Shown here one piece after another: positions 27,383 to 38,141 of a stretch of DNA of 64,000 nucleotides. Numbering within the stretch: position 1 is the stretch's first letter; every line of letters begins with the position of its first letter. The translations under genes were made by a program, and so were the position numbers. The notes under the pieces are model-generated. The model was not told the origin of the DNA, did not search any database, and saw only the letters and a list, made by a program, of their open reading frames with translations. The DNA comes from Pseudomonas baltica (GTDB lineage Bacteria; Pseudomonadota; Gammaproteobacteria; Pseudomonadales; Pseudomonadaceae), in contig NZ_CP134771.1 of the NCBI RefSeq assembly GCF_031880315.1, positions 2,294,001 through 2,358,000 of the forward strand, in the 5' to 3' direction.

Positions 27383-28357
27383 TTGATTGATCCTGACACC
27401 CTGCCCGCGTCCGGGGCAGCCACCCACACCTGCAGTGGCGAGCTGGATCCGGCCGTCGATCAAGCGCTGGACTGGCTGATCCGCCTCGAAAGCCCCAGCG
27501 CTGAAGAGTGCGTGGCTTTCGATGCCTGGCTGGTGGCCGCGCCCGAACATGCGGCCGCGTTCGCCAAGGCCGCCGCGTTATGGCAGGGGCCATCAGTGCG
27601 CCAGGCGGCGGAGATCTTACAGACGCGGCGCACGCCACACCTGCCTCGGCGCCTGGCGGCTTACTGGAAACCCTTGGCGACAGCGGCCGTGCTGGTAGTC
27701 GGCATATTGAGCTTCAGCAATCTGCCGATGCGCCTGCAAGCCGATCATCTGACCCAGGTGGGCGAGCGTCAGCGGCTGGAACTGCCGGACGGCTCCAAGG
27801 TGCTACTCAACACCCATTCGGCCATCGCCTCGACTTTCGATATCGATCACCACCGCACCCGACTGCTGCAAGGCGAGGCGTTCTTCGAAGTCAATGGCAA
27901 CCCGGCGTTGCCGCTGGAGGTCCAGGCCGGCCCGGTGCTGGCCAGCGTGCATGACACCGCGTTCGCGGTGAGCTACCTGGACGGTGAGGCCCAGGTCAAG
28001 GTGCAGCGCGGCAATGTCGACTTGCAAGCCAACGATACCCAAAGCCTGCGCCTGAGCGCCGGTGACAGTATCCGCATCGGCCCCCAGGGCTTCGCTCGGC
28101 GCGAACACATGGACCCGGCGGTTGACCTGGCCTGGGTGCAAGGCCGCCTGGTGTTCGAAGACCGCCCGTTAGGCGAGGTGCTGACCGAGTTGCGCCGCTA
28201 TTACCCTGGCTGGATCGTCAGCCGCAATGCCCAGCTGGACGCCCTGAAGGTCACCGGCAACTATCGCCTGGATCAACCGCGGGATGTGTTGCGTTCGCTG
28301 GCGCATGTGACCTCGGCCAGGCTGCAGGAGTATCCGGGGTTGGTGATTCTCAACTGA
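27383..28357 (+). CDS. hxuR: FecR-type anti-sigma factor, HxuR-like
   Basis: A 324-residue inner-membrane regulator starting at TTG 27383, with GAGGAAAC in front as ribosome site. It has a cytoplasmic DUF4880-type N-domain (about 20-80, DWLIRLESPSAEECVAFDAWL) that holds the sigma factor, one membrane helix (about 92-112), and a periplasmic FecR domain plus C-terminal part that contacts the receptor's signalling domain. It transmits the ligand signal from HxuA to HxuI. Confidence 0.88.
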   Translation: MIDPDTLPASGAATHTCSGELDPAVDQALDWLIRLESPSAEECVAFDAWLVAAPEHAAAFAKAAALWQGPSVRQAAEILQTRRTPHLPRRLAAYWKPLATAAVLVVGILSFSNLPMRLQADHLTQVGERQRLELPDGSKVLLNTHSAIASTFDIDHHRTRLLQGEAFFEVNGNPALPLEVQAGPVLASVHDTAFAVSYLDGEAQVKVQRGNVDLQANDTQSLRLSAGDSIRIGPQGFARREHMDPAVDLAWVQGRLVFEDRPLGEVLTELRRYYPGWIVSRNAQLDALKVTGNYRLDQPRDVLRSLAHVTSARLQEYPGLVILN

Positions 28358-28425
28358 CATTTGCCGCGCCTGTGCTGGCCCGCGAGGACTCATCAGCACC
28401 ACTGCACAACTCCAGTCACGCCAAT

Positions 28426-28457
28426 TATTTTTACGCAATCGTTTCCCTGGCACGTCT
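28426..28457 (+). promoter_or_regulatory. candidate ECF promoter of the receptor gene
   Basis: TATTTTTAC, 18 bases, CGTCT. The same two elements with the same spacing occur before the heme oxygenase gene, and the shape resembles promoters of FecI-type sigma factors. Transcription would begin near 28464, about 60 bases before the start codon. Confidence 0.6.
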
Positions 28458-28467
28458 AGTCTTAGTC

Positions 28468-28486
28468 AATGCAATTGATTCCCATT
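28468..28486. promoter_or_regulatory. possible Fur box before the receptor gene
   Basis: AATGCAATTGATTCCCATT resembles a Fur box (AATG...CATT outer arms, AT-rich core) and overlaps the expected transcription start of the receptor. The match is imperfect. Confidence 0.4.
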
Positions 28487-28526
28487 CGAATCATTCACTA
28501 TTACCCGTGCCAGGGAACACTTTTTC

Positions 28527-31088
28527 ATGCCATCAGGTTCGTACCACCGCGCTCACACGCTGTCCGTCCTTACCGTCGCCCTGCTCTGCGCCGGCATCGC
28601 GCTGCCCGTCATCGCTGCCGATGCTGATTCGGCTGTGCGCCGGCAGGTCGGTACCTACTCGTTCGCCATCGCCCAGCAGCCCTTGGTCGCCGCGCTGAAC
28701 AATTTCAGCCAGGTCACCGGCTGGCAAGTGGGCTTGCCAGCGGAACTGGCACAGGGGGTCTCCTCACCCGGCGTCAAGGGTGCCTTGACGCCCGACAAGG
28801 CGCTCGAACGCCTGCTGCTGGGCACCGGCCTCAGCTATCGCAAGCTGGGTGACACCAACATCGTGCTGGAGCGCAGCCGCAGCTCGGCCCTGGCGTTGCA
28901 GGAGATCACGGTGAGTGCGACGCGTCAGGCTGAGGACGTCAGCAAGGTGCCCGCCACCGTCACCGTGCACACCCGCGAGGCGCTGGACCGCCAGAACGTC
29001 AACGACATTCGCGACCTGGTGCGCTATGAGCCGGGCGTTTCGGTCGGAGGCGCAGGCAACCGCGCGGGTACCACCGGCTACAACATCCGCGGCATCGATG
29101 GCAACCGCATCCTCACTCAGGTGGACGGCGTCGAAGTTCCCGACAGCTTTTTCAACGGCCCTTACGCTCAGACCGAGCGCAACTATGTCGATCCGGAAAT
29201 CATCAAGCGCGTGGAGATCCTGCGCGGCCCCGCCTCGGTGTTATACGGCAGCAGCGCCATTGGCGGCGCGGTCAGCTACTTCACCCTCGACCCCGAGGAC
29301 ATCATCAAGCCGGGCCAGAACTACGGCGCACGCCTGAAGACCGGCTACAGCTCCAAGGATGACAGCTGGTTGAAGTCCGGCACATTTGCCGGGCGCAGCG
29401 GTGACTTCGATGGGCTTTTGCATTTCAGCCAGCGCGATGGCCATGAGACCGAGTCCTATGGCGAACATGGCGGCACCGGCCTGAACCGGACCGAGGCGAA
29501 CCCTGAAGACGCGCGCAAGACCAACGTGCTGGCCAAGGTGGGCTGGAACTACGCCGATGAAAGCCGGCTGGCGTTCACTTACGAGAAGTACGAGAGTGAT
29601 GTGGATACCAACCAGTTGAGTGCCGTGGGCGGGCCGTTCCAGGCCAACGGAACCGGCCTGGGCATGTACCGCACTCGACAGGGCAGCGACACGATCAGTC
29701 GCGAACGCTTTGGCGTCACTCACGACTTCGCCTTGGATTCCGCCGTGGCTGACCACATCAAATGGAGCTTCAACTACCAGTTGGCCAAGACCGATCAGCG
29801 CACCGAGGAAATCTATTTCCCATTCGCCTACACCCTGCTGCGTACCCGCGACACGGTTTACCAGGAGCGCCAATGGGTCCTCGACGCCCAGGCTGACAAG
29901 GCCTTGCGCATCGGCGACAGCGACCATCTGCTGACCTACGGCACTCATTTCAAGCGTCAGAAAGTCACTGGCTCCCGCAGCGGGACCGCCACCTGCCTGA
30001 CTGCAACAGGAGCGTGCCGCGCCGTGGGCGTCGGCGGCTCATTGGCGACCTCGGCGCTCGCCAAGGTCAGCGACTTCCCGGATCCAATCGTTGATACCTA
30101 CGCGCTGTTCGCTCAGGACCAGATCAGCTGGAACCAGTGGACCTTCACTCCGGGTCTGCGCTACAGCTACACCAGCCTCAAGCCACATGGGACCGATGCC
30201 TTCCTGGCATCGGTGGCAGCCGATCCCGACGACGTCTTCGACGACTCGACCAGAAACTGGCACAAGTTCACACCCAGCTTCGGCGTGACCTACGCGTTCG
30301 ACGAGCATTACACCTGGTATGGCCAGTACGCCGAAGGCTTCCGCACACCCTCGGCAAAGTCCTTGTATGGCCGCTTTGAAAACACGGCGACCGGCTACAT
30401 CGTCAAACCCAACCCGGGGCTCAAGCCGGAAGAAAGCCGCAGCTATGAAACCGGCTTGCGGGGCAGCTTCGACGCTGGCTCGTTCGACCTGGCAGTGTTC
30501 TATAACCAGTACAAAAACTTCATCGACGAAGACAATGTCACCAACGGCGCCGAAGAGCTGACGTTCCAGGCGAACAACGTCAAGCACGCAGTCATCAAAG
30601 GGGCCGAGTTGAAGGGCCGCCTCGACCTCGACCGCTTCGGCGCACCACAAGGCCTGTACGCCAGAGGTTCGATGGCCTATCTGTGGGGGGAAAATCAGGA
30701 CACGGGCGAGCCACTGAACACCGTCAATCCGTTCACCACGGTGATGGGCCTGGGCTACAGCCAGCCCAAATACGGCGGCGAGCTGGCCTGGACGCTGGTC
30801 AAGCGCAAAACCCGCGTCGACGACAGCACGTTCTACGCTCCGGATGGCGCCAACAAATTCCATTCACCAGGTTACGGCGTGGTCGATCTGACCGGCTTTT
30901 ACAAGCTCACCTCGGATCTGACTGTGAGTGGCGGGATCTATAACCTTGCCAACAAGAAATACTGGCAGTGGGACGATGTCCGTGGCTACGACGGCGTCGG
31001 TGAAGCCGGCGTACTGGCCCCCGCCAATATCGAGCGCCTCAGCGAACCCGGCCGCAACTTCGCAATCAATCTGGTCTGGGACCTCTGA
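28527..31088 (+). CDS. hxuA: TonB-dependent hemoprotein/heme receptor with signalling domain
   Basis: An 853-residue outer-membrane receptor. A signal peptide (about 1-30) precedes an STN signalling domain (about 43-95), the part that talks to the FecR-type protein. The TonB box region is near LQEITVSAT (about 124), then the plug (about 140-250) and a 22-strand barrel. GFRTPSAKSLYGRFEN and KPNPGLKPEES correspond to the FRAP and NPNL motifs of heme receptors. The C-terminus ends in WDL. Length and order match HxuA of P. aeruginosa (about 850 residues). Heme or a hemoprotein is the likely ligand. Confidence 0.88.
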   Translation: MPSGSYHRAHTLSVLTVALLCAGIALPVIAADADSAVRRQVGTYSFAIAQQPLVAALNNFSQVTGWQVGLPAELAQGVSSPGVKGALTPDKALERLLLGTGLSYRKLGDTNIVLERSRSSALALQEITVSATRQAEDVSKVPATVTVHTREALDRQNVNDIRDLVRYEPGVSVGGAGNRAGTTGYNIRGIDGNRILTQVDGVEVPDSFFNGPYAQTERNYVDPEIIKRVEILRGPASVLYGSSAIGGAVSYFTLDPEDIIKPGQNYGARLKTGYSSKDDSWLKSGTFAGRSGDFDGLLHFSQRDGHETESYGEHGGTGLNRTEANPEDARKTNVLAKVGWNYADESRLAFTYEKYESDVDTNQLSAVGGPFQANGTGLGMYRTRQGSDTISRERFGVTHDFALDSAVADHIKWSFNYQLAKTDQRTEEIYFPFAYTLLRTRDTVYQERQWVLDAQADKALRIGDSDHLLTYGTHFKRQKVTGSRSGTATCLTATGACRAVGVGGSLATSALAKVSDFPDPIVDTYALFAQDQISWNQWTFTPGLRYSYTSLKPHGTDAFLASVAADPDDVFDDSTRNWHKFTPSFGVTYAFDEHYTWYGQYAEGFRTPSAKSLYGRFENTATGYIVKPNPGLKPEESRSYETGLRGSFDAGSFDLAVFYNQYKNFIDEDNVTNGAEELTFQANNVKHAVIKGAELKGRLDLDRFGAPQGLYARGSMAYLWGENQDTGEPLNTVNPFTTVMGLGYSQPKYGGELAWTLVKRKTRVDDSTFYAPDGANKFHSPGYGVVDLTGFYKLTSDLTVSGGIYNLANKKYWQWDDVRGYDGVGEAGVLAPANIERLSEPGRNFAINLVWDL

Positions 31089-31097
31089 TTCGTGGCA

Positions 31098-31130
31098 CTG
31101 TACCGCGAGCACCGATGGCTCGCGGTACAG
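31098..31130. repeat. 13-bp perfect hairpin between receptor and heme oxygenase genes
   Basis: CTGTACCGCGAGC pairs with GCTCGCGGTACAG around a 7-base loop, nine bases behind the receptor stop. No T-run follows, so it may be a message-stabilising or partial stop structure. Confidence 0.6.
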
Positions 31131-31170
31131 GCTGCCCTCTGCCATGCCAGCCGAAGGCAACATTTCCCGC

Positions 31171-31202
31171 TATTTTTACCGAGAGCGGCACCTCATTCGT
31201 CT
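31171..31202 (+). promoter_or_regulatory. candidate ECF promoter of the heme oxygenase gene
   Basis: TATTTTTAC, 18 bases, CGTCT: identical elements and spacing to the site before the receptor gene. The expected start of transcription is near 31209, about 30 bases before the ATG. Confidence 0.6.
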
Positions 31203-31240
31203 GGTTAATACAGCACCGCCATTTTTCCAAGGATTCGACC

Positions 31241-31855
31241 ATGACCGTCATCGAACAGGCCCAAAACGCCACTCCTCTGCGCTCGGCGCGCCTGCGTGCA
31301 CTGAGTCACAGCCTGCACGACGAGCTCGAGCAGGTCGTCGCCGGCTATGCCCCCTTCGACAGCGTCGAAAGCTACGGCCATTTCGTGCAGATGCAGTACC
31401 TGTTCCAGGCCGAACTGCAGCATCTGTACAACGATCCGGCGCTGGTCGCGCTGTTCCCCGACCTGCCCGAGCGCTGTCGCGCCGATGCCGCCAAGGCCGA
31501 CCTTGCCGATCTTGGCTTGCCAGTGCCGGCACCACTGCCGAGCGCTCTGAACCACCCCAGCCAGGCCACCGCGCTTACCTGGATTCGTGTCTCGGAAGGG
31601 TCTAAACTCGGCGCCGCCATCCTGATCAAGCGTGCCAATGCCCTCGGTTTCACCGAAGCGTTCGGTGCCCGTCACTTGGCCGAACCCGAAGGCGGCCGTG
31701 CCAAGGGCTGGAAAGCGTTCAACGCGGTGTTCGACGCGCTGGCGTTCAGCGAGGCCGCAGAAGCCGAAGCCGATCAAGCCGCACTCGACGCCTTTTCCCG
31801 CCTGCACGTGCTGTTGCAATACACCTACGCCGCCGAATGCAACGTCTCGGCGTGA
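31241..31855 (+). CDS. hemO: biliverdin-forming heme oxygenase
   Basis: A 204-residue cytoplasmic enzyme that opens heme to biliverdin, iron and CO, freeing iron from imported heme. It is close to PigA/HemO of P. aeruginosa. The proximal histidine is probably H26 (LSHSLHDELE), and VSEGSKLGAAILIKRA and FGARHLAEPEGGRAKGWK are shared with PigA. ATG 31241 has AAGGA upstream; the open frame before it is leader. The product isomer (beta/delta, as in PigA, or alpha) cannot be told from sequence by eye. Confidence 0.92.
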   Translation: MTVIEQAQNATPLRSARLRALSHSLHDELEQVVAGYAPFDSVESYGHFVQMQYLFQAELQHLYNDPALVALFPDLPERCRADAAKADLADLGLPVPAPLPSALNHPSQATALTWIRVSEGSKLGAAILIKRANALGFTEAFGARHLAEPEGGRAKGWKAFNAVFDALAFSEAAEAEADQAALDAFSRLHVLLQYTYAAECNVSA

Positions 31856-31869
31856 TCAACCTGGACTCC

Positions 31870-32265
31870 ATGGACAACCCTAGGCCGCCCCGCTCCAAGA
31901 TCGCTCGTGTGCTGTATGGCGTACTGGCCTACACGAGCCTGACCATCGGCCTGATCGCCATCGTCATCCCCGGCTTGCCGACGACCGAGTTCGTCCTGCT
32001 GGCGGCCTGGGCCGCGACCCGCAGCTCGCCAGCGCTGAGTGCGTGGCTAGAGAACCATCGACTGTTCGGTCCGATCATCACCAACTGGCGCGACGGCAAG
32101 ATCATCACGCGCAAGGCCAAGGTCAGCGCGACCGTGAGCATGCTGATCTGCAGCGTGGTGATGTGGCTGACCCTCAAGCACCTGTGGTTCCTCTATGCGG
32201 CCATTGGCGGCATGGTGTTGGTCAATCTGTGGATCTGGTCGCGGCCCGAAGAACCCCGCAGCTGA
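31870..32265 (+). CDS. DUF454 (YbaN-like) inner-membrane protein
   Basis: A 131-residue protein with about three membrane helices and the family core PGLPTTEFVLLAAWAATRSSP followed by HRLFGPIITNWRDGKIITRKAK. ATG 31870 gives the normal family start; an upstream ATG at 31837 would overlap hemO. It starts 14 bases after hemO and is probably co-transcribed. DUF454 proteins are often beside heme or iron genes, but their function is unknown. Confidence 0.88.
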   Translation: MDNPRPPRSKIARVLYGVLAYTSLTIGLIAIVIPGLPTTEFVLLAAWAATRSSPALSAWLENHRLFGPIITNWRDGKIITRKAKVSATVSMLICSVVMWLTLKHLWFLYAAIGGMVLVNLWIWSRPEEPRS

Positions 32266-32334
32266 TCGCCGTGCTGAACCACAGCCTTCGGCAAGGGTCT
32301 ATCCTGCACGCATCAGCCCAGGAGAACCCTTCCC

Positions 32335-32688
32335 ATGTTCGAACCCGGTCATCTGCACCTCCAGCACGCCAAGCTGCTTCCTGACGAAGTCGGCTATGAC
32401 ATCCACCTCAAGTACGAAGTGCGCACCGACGCCGAGCGCGGCGCGCTGATGCACTTCGACATCAGCGGCCAGATCGACGGCAAGGGGTTCGAAGACCAAT
32501 TCGACCTGCCTCAGGACATGGCCTGCAATTTCGCCAGCAATGCCGAACGCATCGCCCACAAACACGGGCTGCCCAAGGCCAAGGTGCTGCCGATAGCGGT
32601 GCACAAGCAATACGACGCGATGTTCGAGGATGTGCGCAGCAAACTGGGTCGACATTCGGGTGATCCGGTGAATACCGAGCGTGTCTGA
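32335..32688 (+). CDS. DUF5064 family protein
   Basis: A 117-residue soluble protein that resembles the Pseudomonas DUF5064 group (begins MFEPGHLHLQHA, with a middle part ending NFASNAERIAHKHGLPKAK). No catalytic motif is visible. GGAG precedes the ATG. It is flanked by the heme cluster on one side and gcsR on the other and is likely transcribed alone. Confidence 0.7.
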   Translation: MFEPGHLHLQHAKLLPDEVGYDIHLKYEVRTDAERGALMHFDISGQIDGKGFEDQFDLPQDMACNFASNAERIAHKHGLPKAKVLPIAVHKQYDAMFEDVRSKLGRHSGDPVNTERV

Positions 32689-32704
32689 GAGTAGCGTCGC
32701 TGCG

Positions 32705-32783
32705 GCCAGTCTCTTCGCCAGCAAGCGTTGCTCCCACAGTGCAAATAGATCCTGTGACGGGTGGGAGCAAGGCTGCGAAGGGG
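32705..32783. repeat. degenerate REPIN
   Basis: TCTTCGCCAGCAAGCGTTGCTCCCACA faces GTGGGAGCAAGGCTGCGAAGGGG. Both arms differ from the family core by several bases. It separates the DUF5064 gene from gcsR. Confidence 0.65.
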
Positions 32784-32886
32784 CAGTGCGGTTTGCATAA
32801 TGCCCTGTTGAATCACAGCTATTTTCCAATACTCACCCCGCCAAGGCATACTGCCCGTCCCTGCTGTCCAGAATCTCTGCTAGCCC

Positions 32887-34395
32887 ATGCGCATCCACGT
32901 CAGCTTCATCGACCGAGTCGGTATCACCCAGGAAGTACTGGCGTTACTTGGGGCTCGCAACCTCAACCTGGATGCCGTGGAGATGGTCCCGCCGAATGTC
33001 TATATCGACGCGCCAACCCTGAGCCCCCAAGTGCTCGAGGAGCTTCACCATGCCCTGCTCAGCGTGCGCGGTGTGCAGGCGGTGACGGTGGTCGATATGC
33101 TGCCTGGCCAGCGTCGTCACCTGCAACTCGAAGCCCTGCTGGCGGCCATGGCCGATCCGGTATTGGCGCTGGACAGCGCCGGGCGCGTGCTGCTGGCCAA
33201 TCCGGCGTTGATCGCGCTCTATGGCCGCGACCCGCGCGATGAATTCCTCGGCCAGTTGCTGGGCGACGATGAACTGCTGGCTATCCTGATCGAGCAAGGC
33301 TTTCGGCTGCCGCTGCGCGAAGTGCTGATCAATGGCCAGACGCTGCTGCTCGATGCCACGCCGATCACCGACGCTGGCGCTTTGGTGACCCTCTACCCAC
33401 CTAATCGCATGGGCGAACGCCTAGCCGCGCTGCACCATGATCATGCCGAAGGCTTCGACTCGCTGCTGGGCGAATCACCGCCCATCCGTACCCTCAAGAC
33501 CCGCGCGCTGCGCGTGGCGGCCCTTGATGCGCCATTGCTGATCCAAGGCGAAACCGGTACCGGCAAGGAACTGGTCGCCCGCGGCTGCCATGCCATCAGC
33601 GCGCGCCACAGCGCGCCGTTCCTGGCGCTCAACTGCGCGGCGCTGCCGGAAAATCTCGCCGAGAGCGAGCTGTTCGGCTATGCACCCGGCGCCTTTACCG
33701 GCGCTCAGCGGGGCGGCAAGCCGGGGCTGATGGAGCTGGCCAACCAGGGCACGGTGTTTCTCGACGAGATCGGCGAAATGTCGCCCTACCTGCAAGCCAA
33801 GCTCCTGCGCTTCCTCAATGACGGCAGCTTTCGGCGAGTCGGCGGCGACCGCGAGGTCAAGGTCGACGTGCGCATCCTCAGCGCCACCCATCGCAACCTG
33901 CAAAAGATGGTCGCCGAAGGCACCTTTCGCGAAGACCTCTACTACCGCCTCAACGTGCTGTCACTGGAGGTACCGCCGCTGCGTGAACGCGGTCAGGACA
34001 TCCTGATGCTGGCGCGCTATTTCATGCAGCAGGCTTGCACCCAGATCCAGCGGCCGCTGTGCCGCCTGGCGCCGGGCACCTATCCCGCGCTACTGGGCAA
34101 CCGCTGGCCGGGCAACGTGCGTCAGTTGCAAAACGTCATCTTCCGCGCGGCAGCCATCTGCGAGAGCACCTTGGTGGACATCGGCGACCTGGACATCGCC
34201 GGCACCTCGGTCGCGCGTCAGAGCGATATCGAGATCGACAGCCTGGAGCAGGCCGTGGAAGGCTTCGAGAAAGCGCTGCTGGAGAAGCTCTACGTCAACT
34301 ACCCCTCCACTCGGCAGTTGGCGGCGCGATTGCAGACTTCCCATACGGCGATTGCGCATCGGTTGCGCAAGTACGGGCTTTACAAGGATGCCTAG
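32887..34395 (+). CDS. gcsR: TyrR-family sigma-54 activator GcsR
   Basis: A 502-residue enhancer-binding protein with an N-terminal ACT-like domain (about 1-75), a PAS domain (about 80-150), an AAA+ domain (about 195-430) and a C-terminal helix-turn-helix ([18 protein letters not shown]). Walker A is GETGTGKE, and the sigma-54-contacting loop reads GAFTGA. It lies directly upstream of the glycine cleavage genes. In P. aeruginosa GcsR (PA2449) activates that operon from three 18-bp sites in response to glycine; matching sites are present here. Confidence 0.93.
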   Translation: MRIHVSFIDRVGITQEVLALLGARNLNLDAVEMVPPNVYIDAPTLSPQVLEELHHALLSVRGVQAVTVVDMLPGQRRHLQLEALLAAMADPVLALDSAGRVLLANPALIALYGRDPRDEFLGQLLGDDELLAILIEQGFRLPLREVLINGQTLLLDATPITDAGALVTLYPPNRMGERLAALHHDHAEGFDSLLGESPPIRTLKTRALRVAALDAPLLIQGETGTGKELVARGCHAISARHSAPFLALNCAALPENLAESELFGYAPGAFTGAQRGGKPGLMELANQGTVFLDEIGEMSPYLQAKLLRFLNDGSFRRVGGDREVKVDVRILSATHRNLQKMVAEGTFREDLYYRLNVLSLEVPPLRERGQDILMLARYFMQQACTQIQRPLCRLAPGTYPALLGNRWPGNVRQLQNVIFRAAAICESTLVDIGDLDIAGTSVARQSDIEIDSLEQAVEGFEKALLEKLYVNYPSTRQLAARLQTSHTAIAHRLRKYGLYKDA

Positions 34396-34409
34396 TGCGG
34401 CATCCGGCC

Positions 34410-34427
34410 CGGAACGAATTCGTTACA
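34410..34427. promoter_or_regulatory. GcsR operator 1
   Basis: Read on the minus strand, TGTAACG-AATT-CGTTCCG is an exact match to the published GcsR site TGTAACG-N4-CGTTCCG. It begins 15 bases after the gcsR stop and about 170 bases before the sigma-54 promoter. Confidence 0.85.
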
Positions 34428-34428
34428 T

Positions 34429-34446
34429 CGTATCGAAATCATTCCA
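34429..34446. promoter_or_regulatory. GcsR operator 2 (degenerate)
   Basis: CGTATCG-AAAT-CATTCCA has the same half-site spacing as operator 1 with four substitutions (plus strand). Its centre is 19 bases from that of operator 1. Confidence 0.6.
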
Positions 34447-34509
34447 ACAGCCTCACAAGGCCCGCCGGTAAGGCGCTGAATAGTCGCCAGTTTATAAATT
34501 CCCTCCTAC

Positions 34510-34527
34510 CGTATCGATTTCGTTCCA
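34510..34527. promoter_or_regulatory. GcsR operator 3
   Basis: CGTATCG-ATTT-CGTTCCA matches the site at 11 of 14 informative positions (plus strand). It lies about 85 bases upstream of the sigma-54 promoter. Confidence 0.65.
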
Positions 34528-34592
34528 GCCTGCTTTGCTCTGTCAGTCGCCAAAACGCCCCCGACACCGCTGTTTCCGACACCCGCACCCAC

Positions 34593-34610
34593 TTGGCAAC
34601 AAACTTGCAA
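34593..34610 (+). promoter_or_regulatory. sigma-54 promoter of gcvH-gcvP-gcvT
   Basis: TTGGCAACAAACTTGCAA has GG and GC exactly ten bases apart, as required at -24 and -12. Transcription should begin near 34620, about 70 bases before gcvH. Confidence 0.8.
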
Positions 34611-34691
34611 ACAATGCTCCCAGATCAGCCCGAGCACGCCCGGGCCACCTTTGCATTGGCCAGCCCATAGCGCTGCCCCTGAGGAGTTTGA

Positions 34692-35069
34692 ATGAGCGAG
34701 TTGCGTTTTACCGTGGAGCACGAATGGCTGCGTCTGGAAGCCGATGGCAGCGTCACCGTCGGCATTACCGCCTTCGCCCAGAACGCCTTGGGCGACGTGG
34801 TTTTCGTGCAGCTCCCGGACCTGGCCAGTTATAGCCAGCACGCCGAAGTCTCGGTGGTGGAATCGGTCAAGGCCGCCAGCAGCATCAACATGCCCCTGGA
34901 CGGCGAAGTGGTCGAGGTCAACAGCGCCCTGGATGCCACCCCGGAGCTGGTCAACGACGCGCCGCTGGGCGATGGCTGGTTCTTCCGTTTCGTACCGGCC
35001 GACGCCGGTCAACTCGATACGCTGCTCGATCAGCTAGCCTATGACAACTTGATCAGCGCCCAAGGCTAA
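34692..35069 (+). CDS. gcvH: glycine cleavage system H protein
   Basis: A 125-residue carrier protein whose lipoyl group shuttles the aminomethyl intermediate between the P, T and L proteins. The lipoylated lysine is K60 in ESVKAAS. The start is typical ([22 protein letters not shown]). GAGGAG lies upstream. First gene of the GcsR-controlled operon. Confidence 0.97.
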   Translation: MSELRFTVEHEWLRLEADGSVTVGITAFAQNALGDVVFVQLPDLASYSQHAEVSVVESVKAASSINMPLDGEVVEVNSALDATPELVNDAPLGDGWFFRFVPADAGQLDTLLDQLAYDNLISAQG

Positions 35070-35079
35070 GGAATCCGTC

Positions 35080-37941
<2,862 letters not shown>

Positions 37942-37963
37942 CTTCACGCACATTCCCTTGTGG

Positions 37964-38099
37964 GAATTCTACGGTTTTGGGCAGGCAGCACCGGCCTCTT
38001 CGCGGGCAAGCCTTGCTCCTACAGGTGTACGACTCGCGCTGTAGGAGCAAGGCTTGCCCGCGAAGAGGCCGGGACCGCTGGCGCGAAACCATAGAATTC
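37964..38099. repeat. REPIN inside a longer inverted repeat, gcvP-gcvT gap
   Basis: The REPIN core (37991-38072) has near-perfect arms (CCGGCCTCTTCGCGGGCAAG / CTTGCCCGCGAAGAGGCCGG). Outside it lie two further arms, GAATTCTACGGTTTTG (37964-37979) and CGAAACCATAGAATTC (38084-38099), inverted copies with two mismatches. The entire gap can therefore fold as one interrupted hairpin within the operon. Confidence 0.85.
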
Positions 38100-38141
38100 T
38101 CACCGAGCGCGGGCCTGCCCAATTTTCAAGGAACCATCTCC

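Noticed and set aside
34396-34691. Possible glycine riboswitch before gcvH
   Set aside because: No tandem aptamer-like structure is visible, and the GcsR sites plus sigma-54 promoter account for control.
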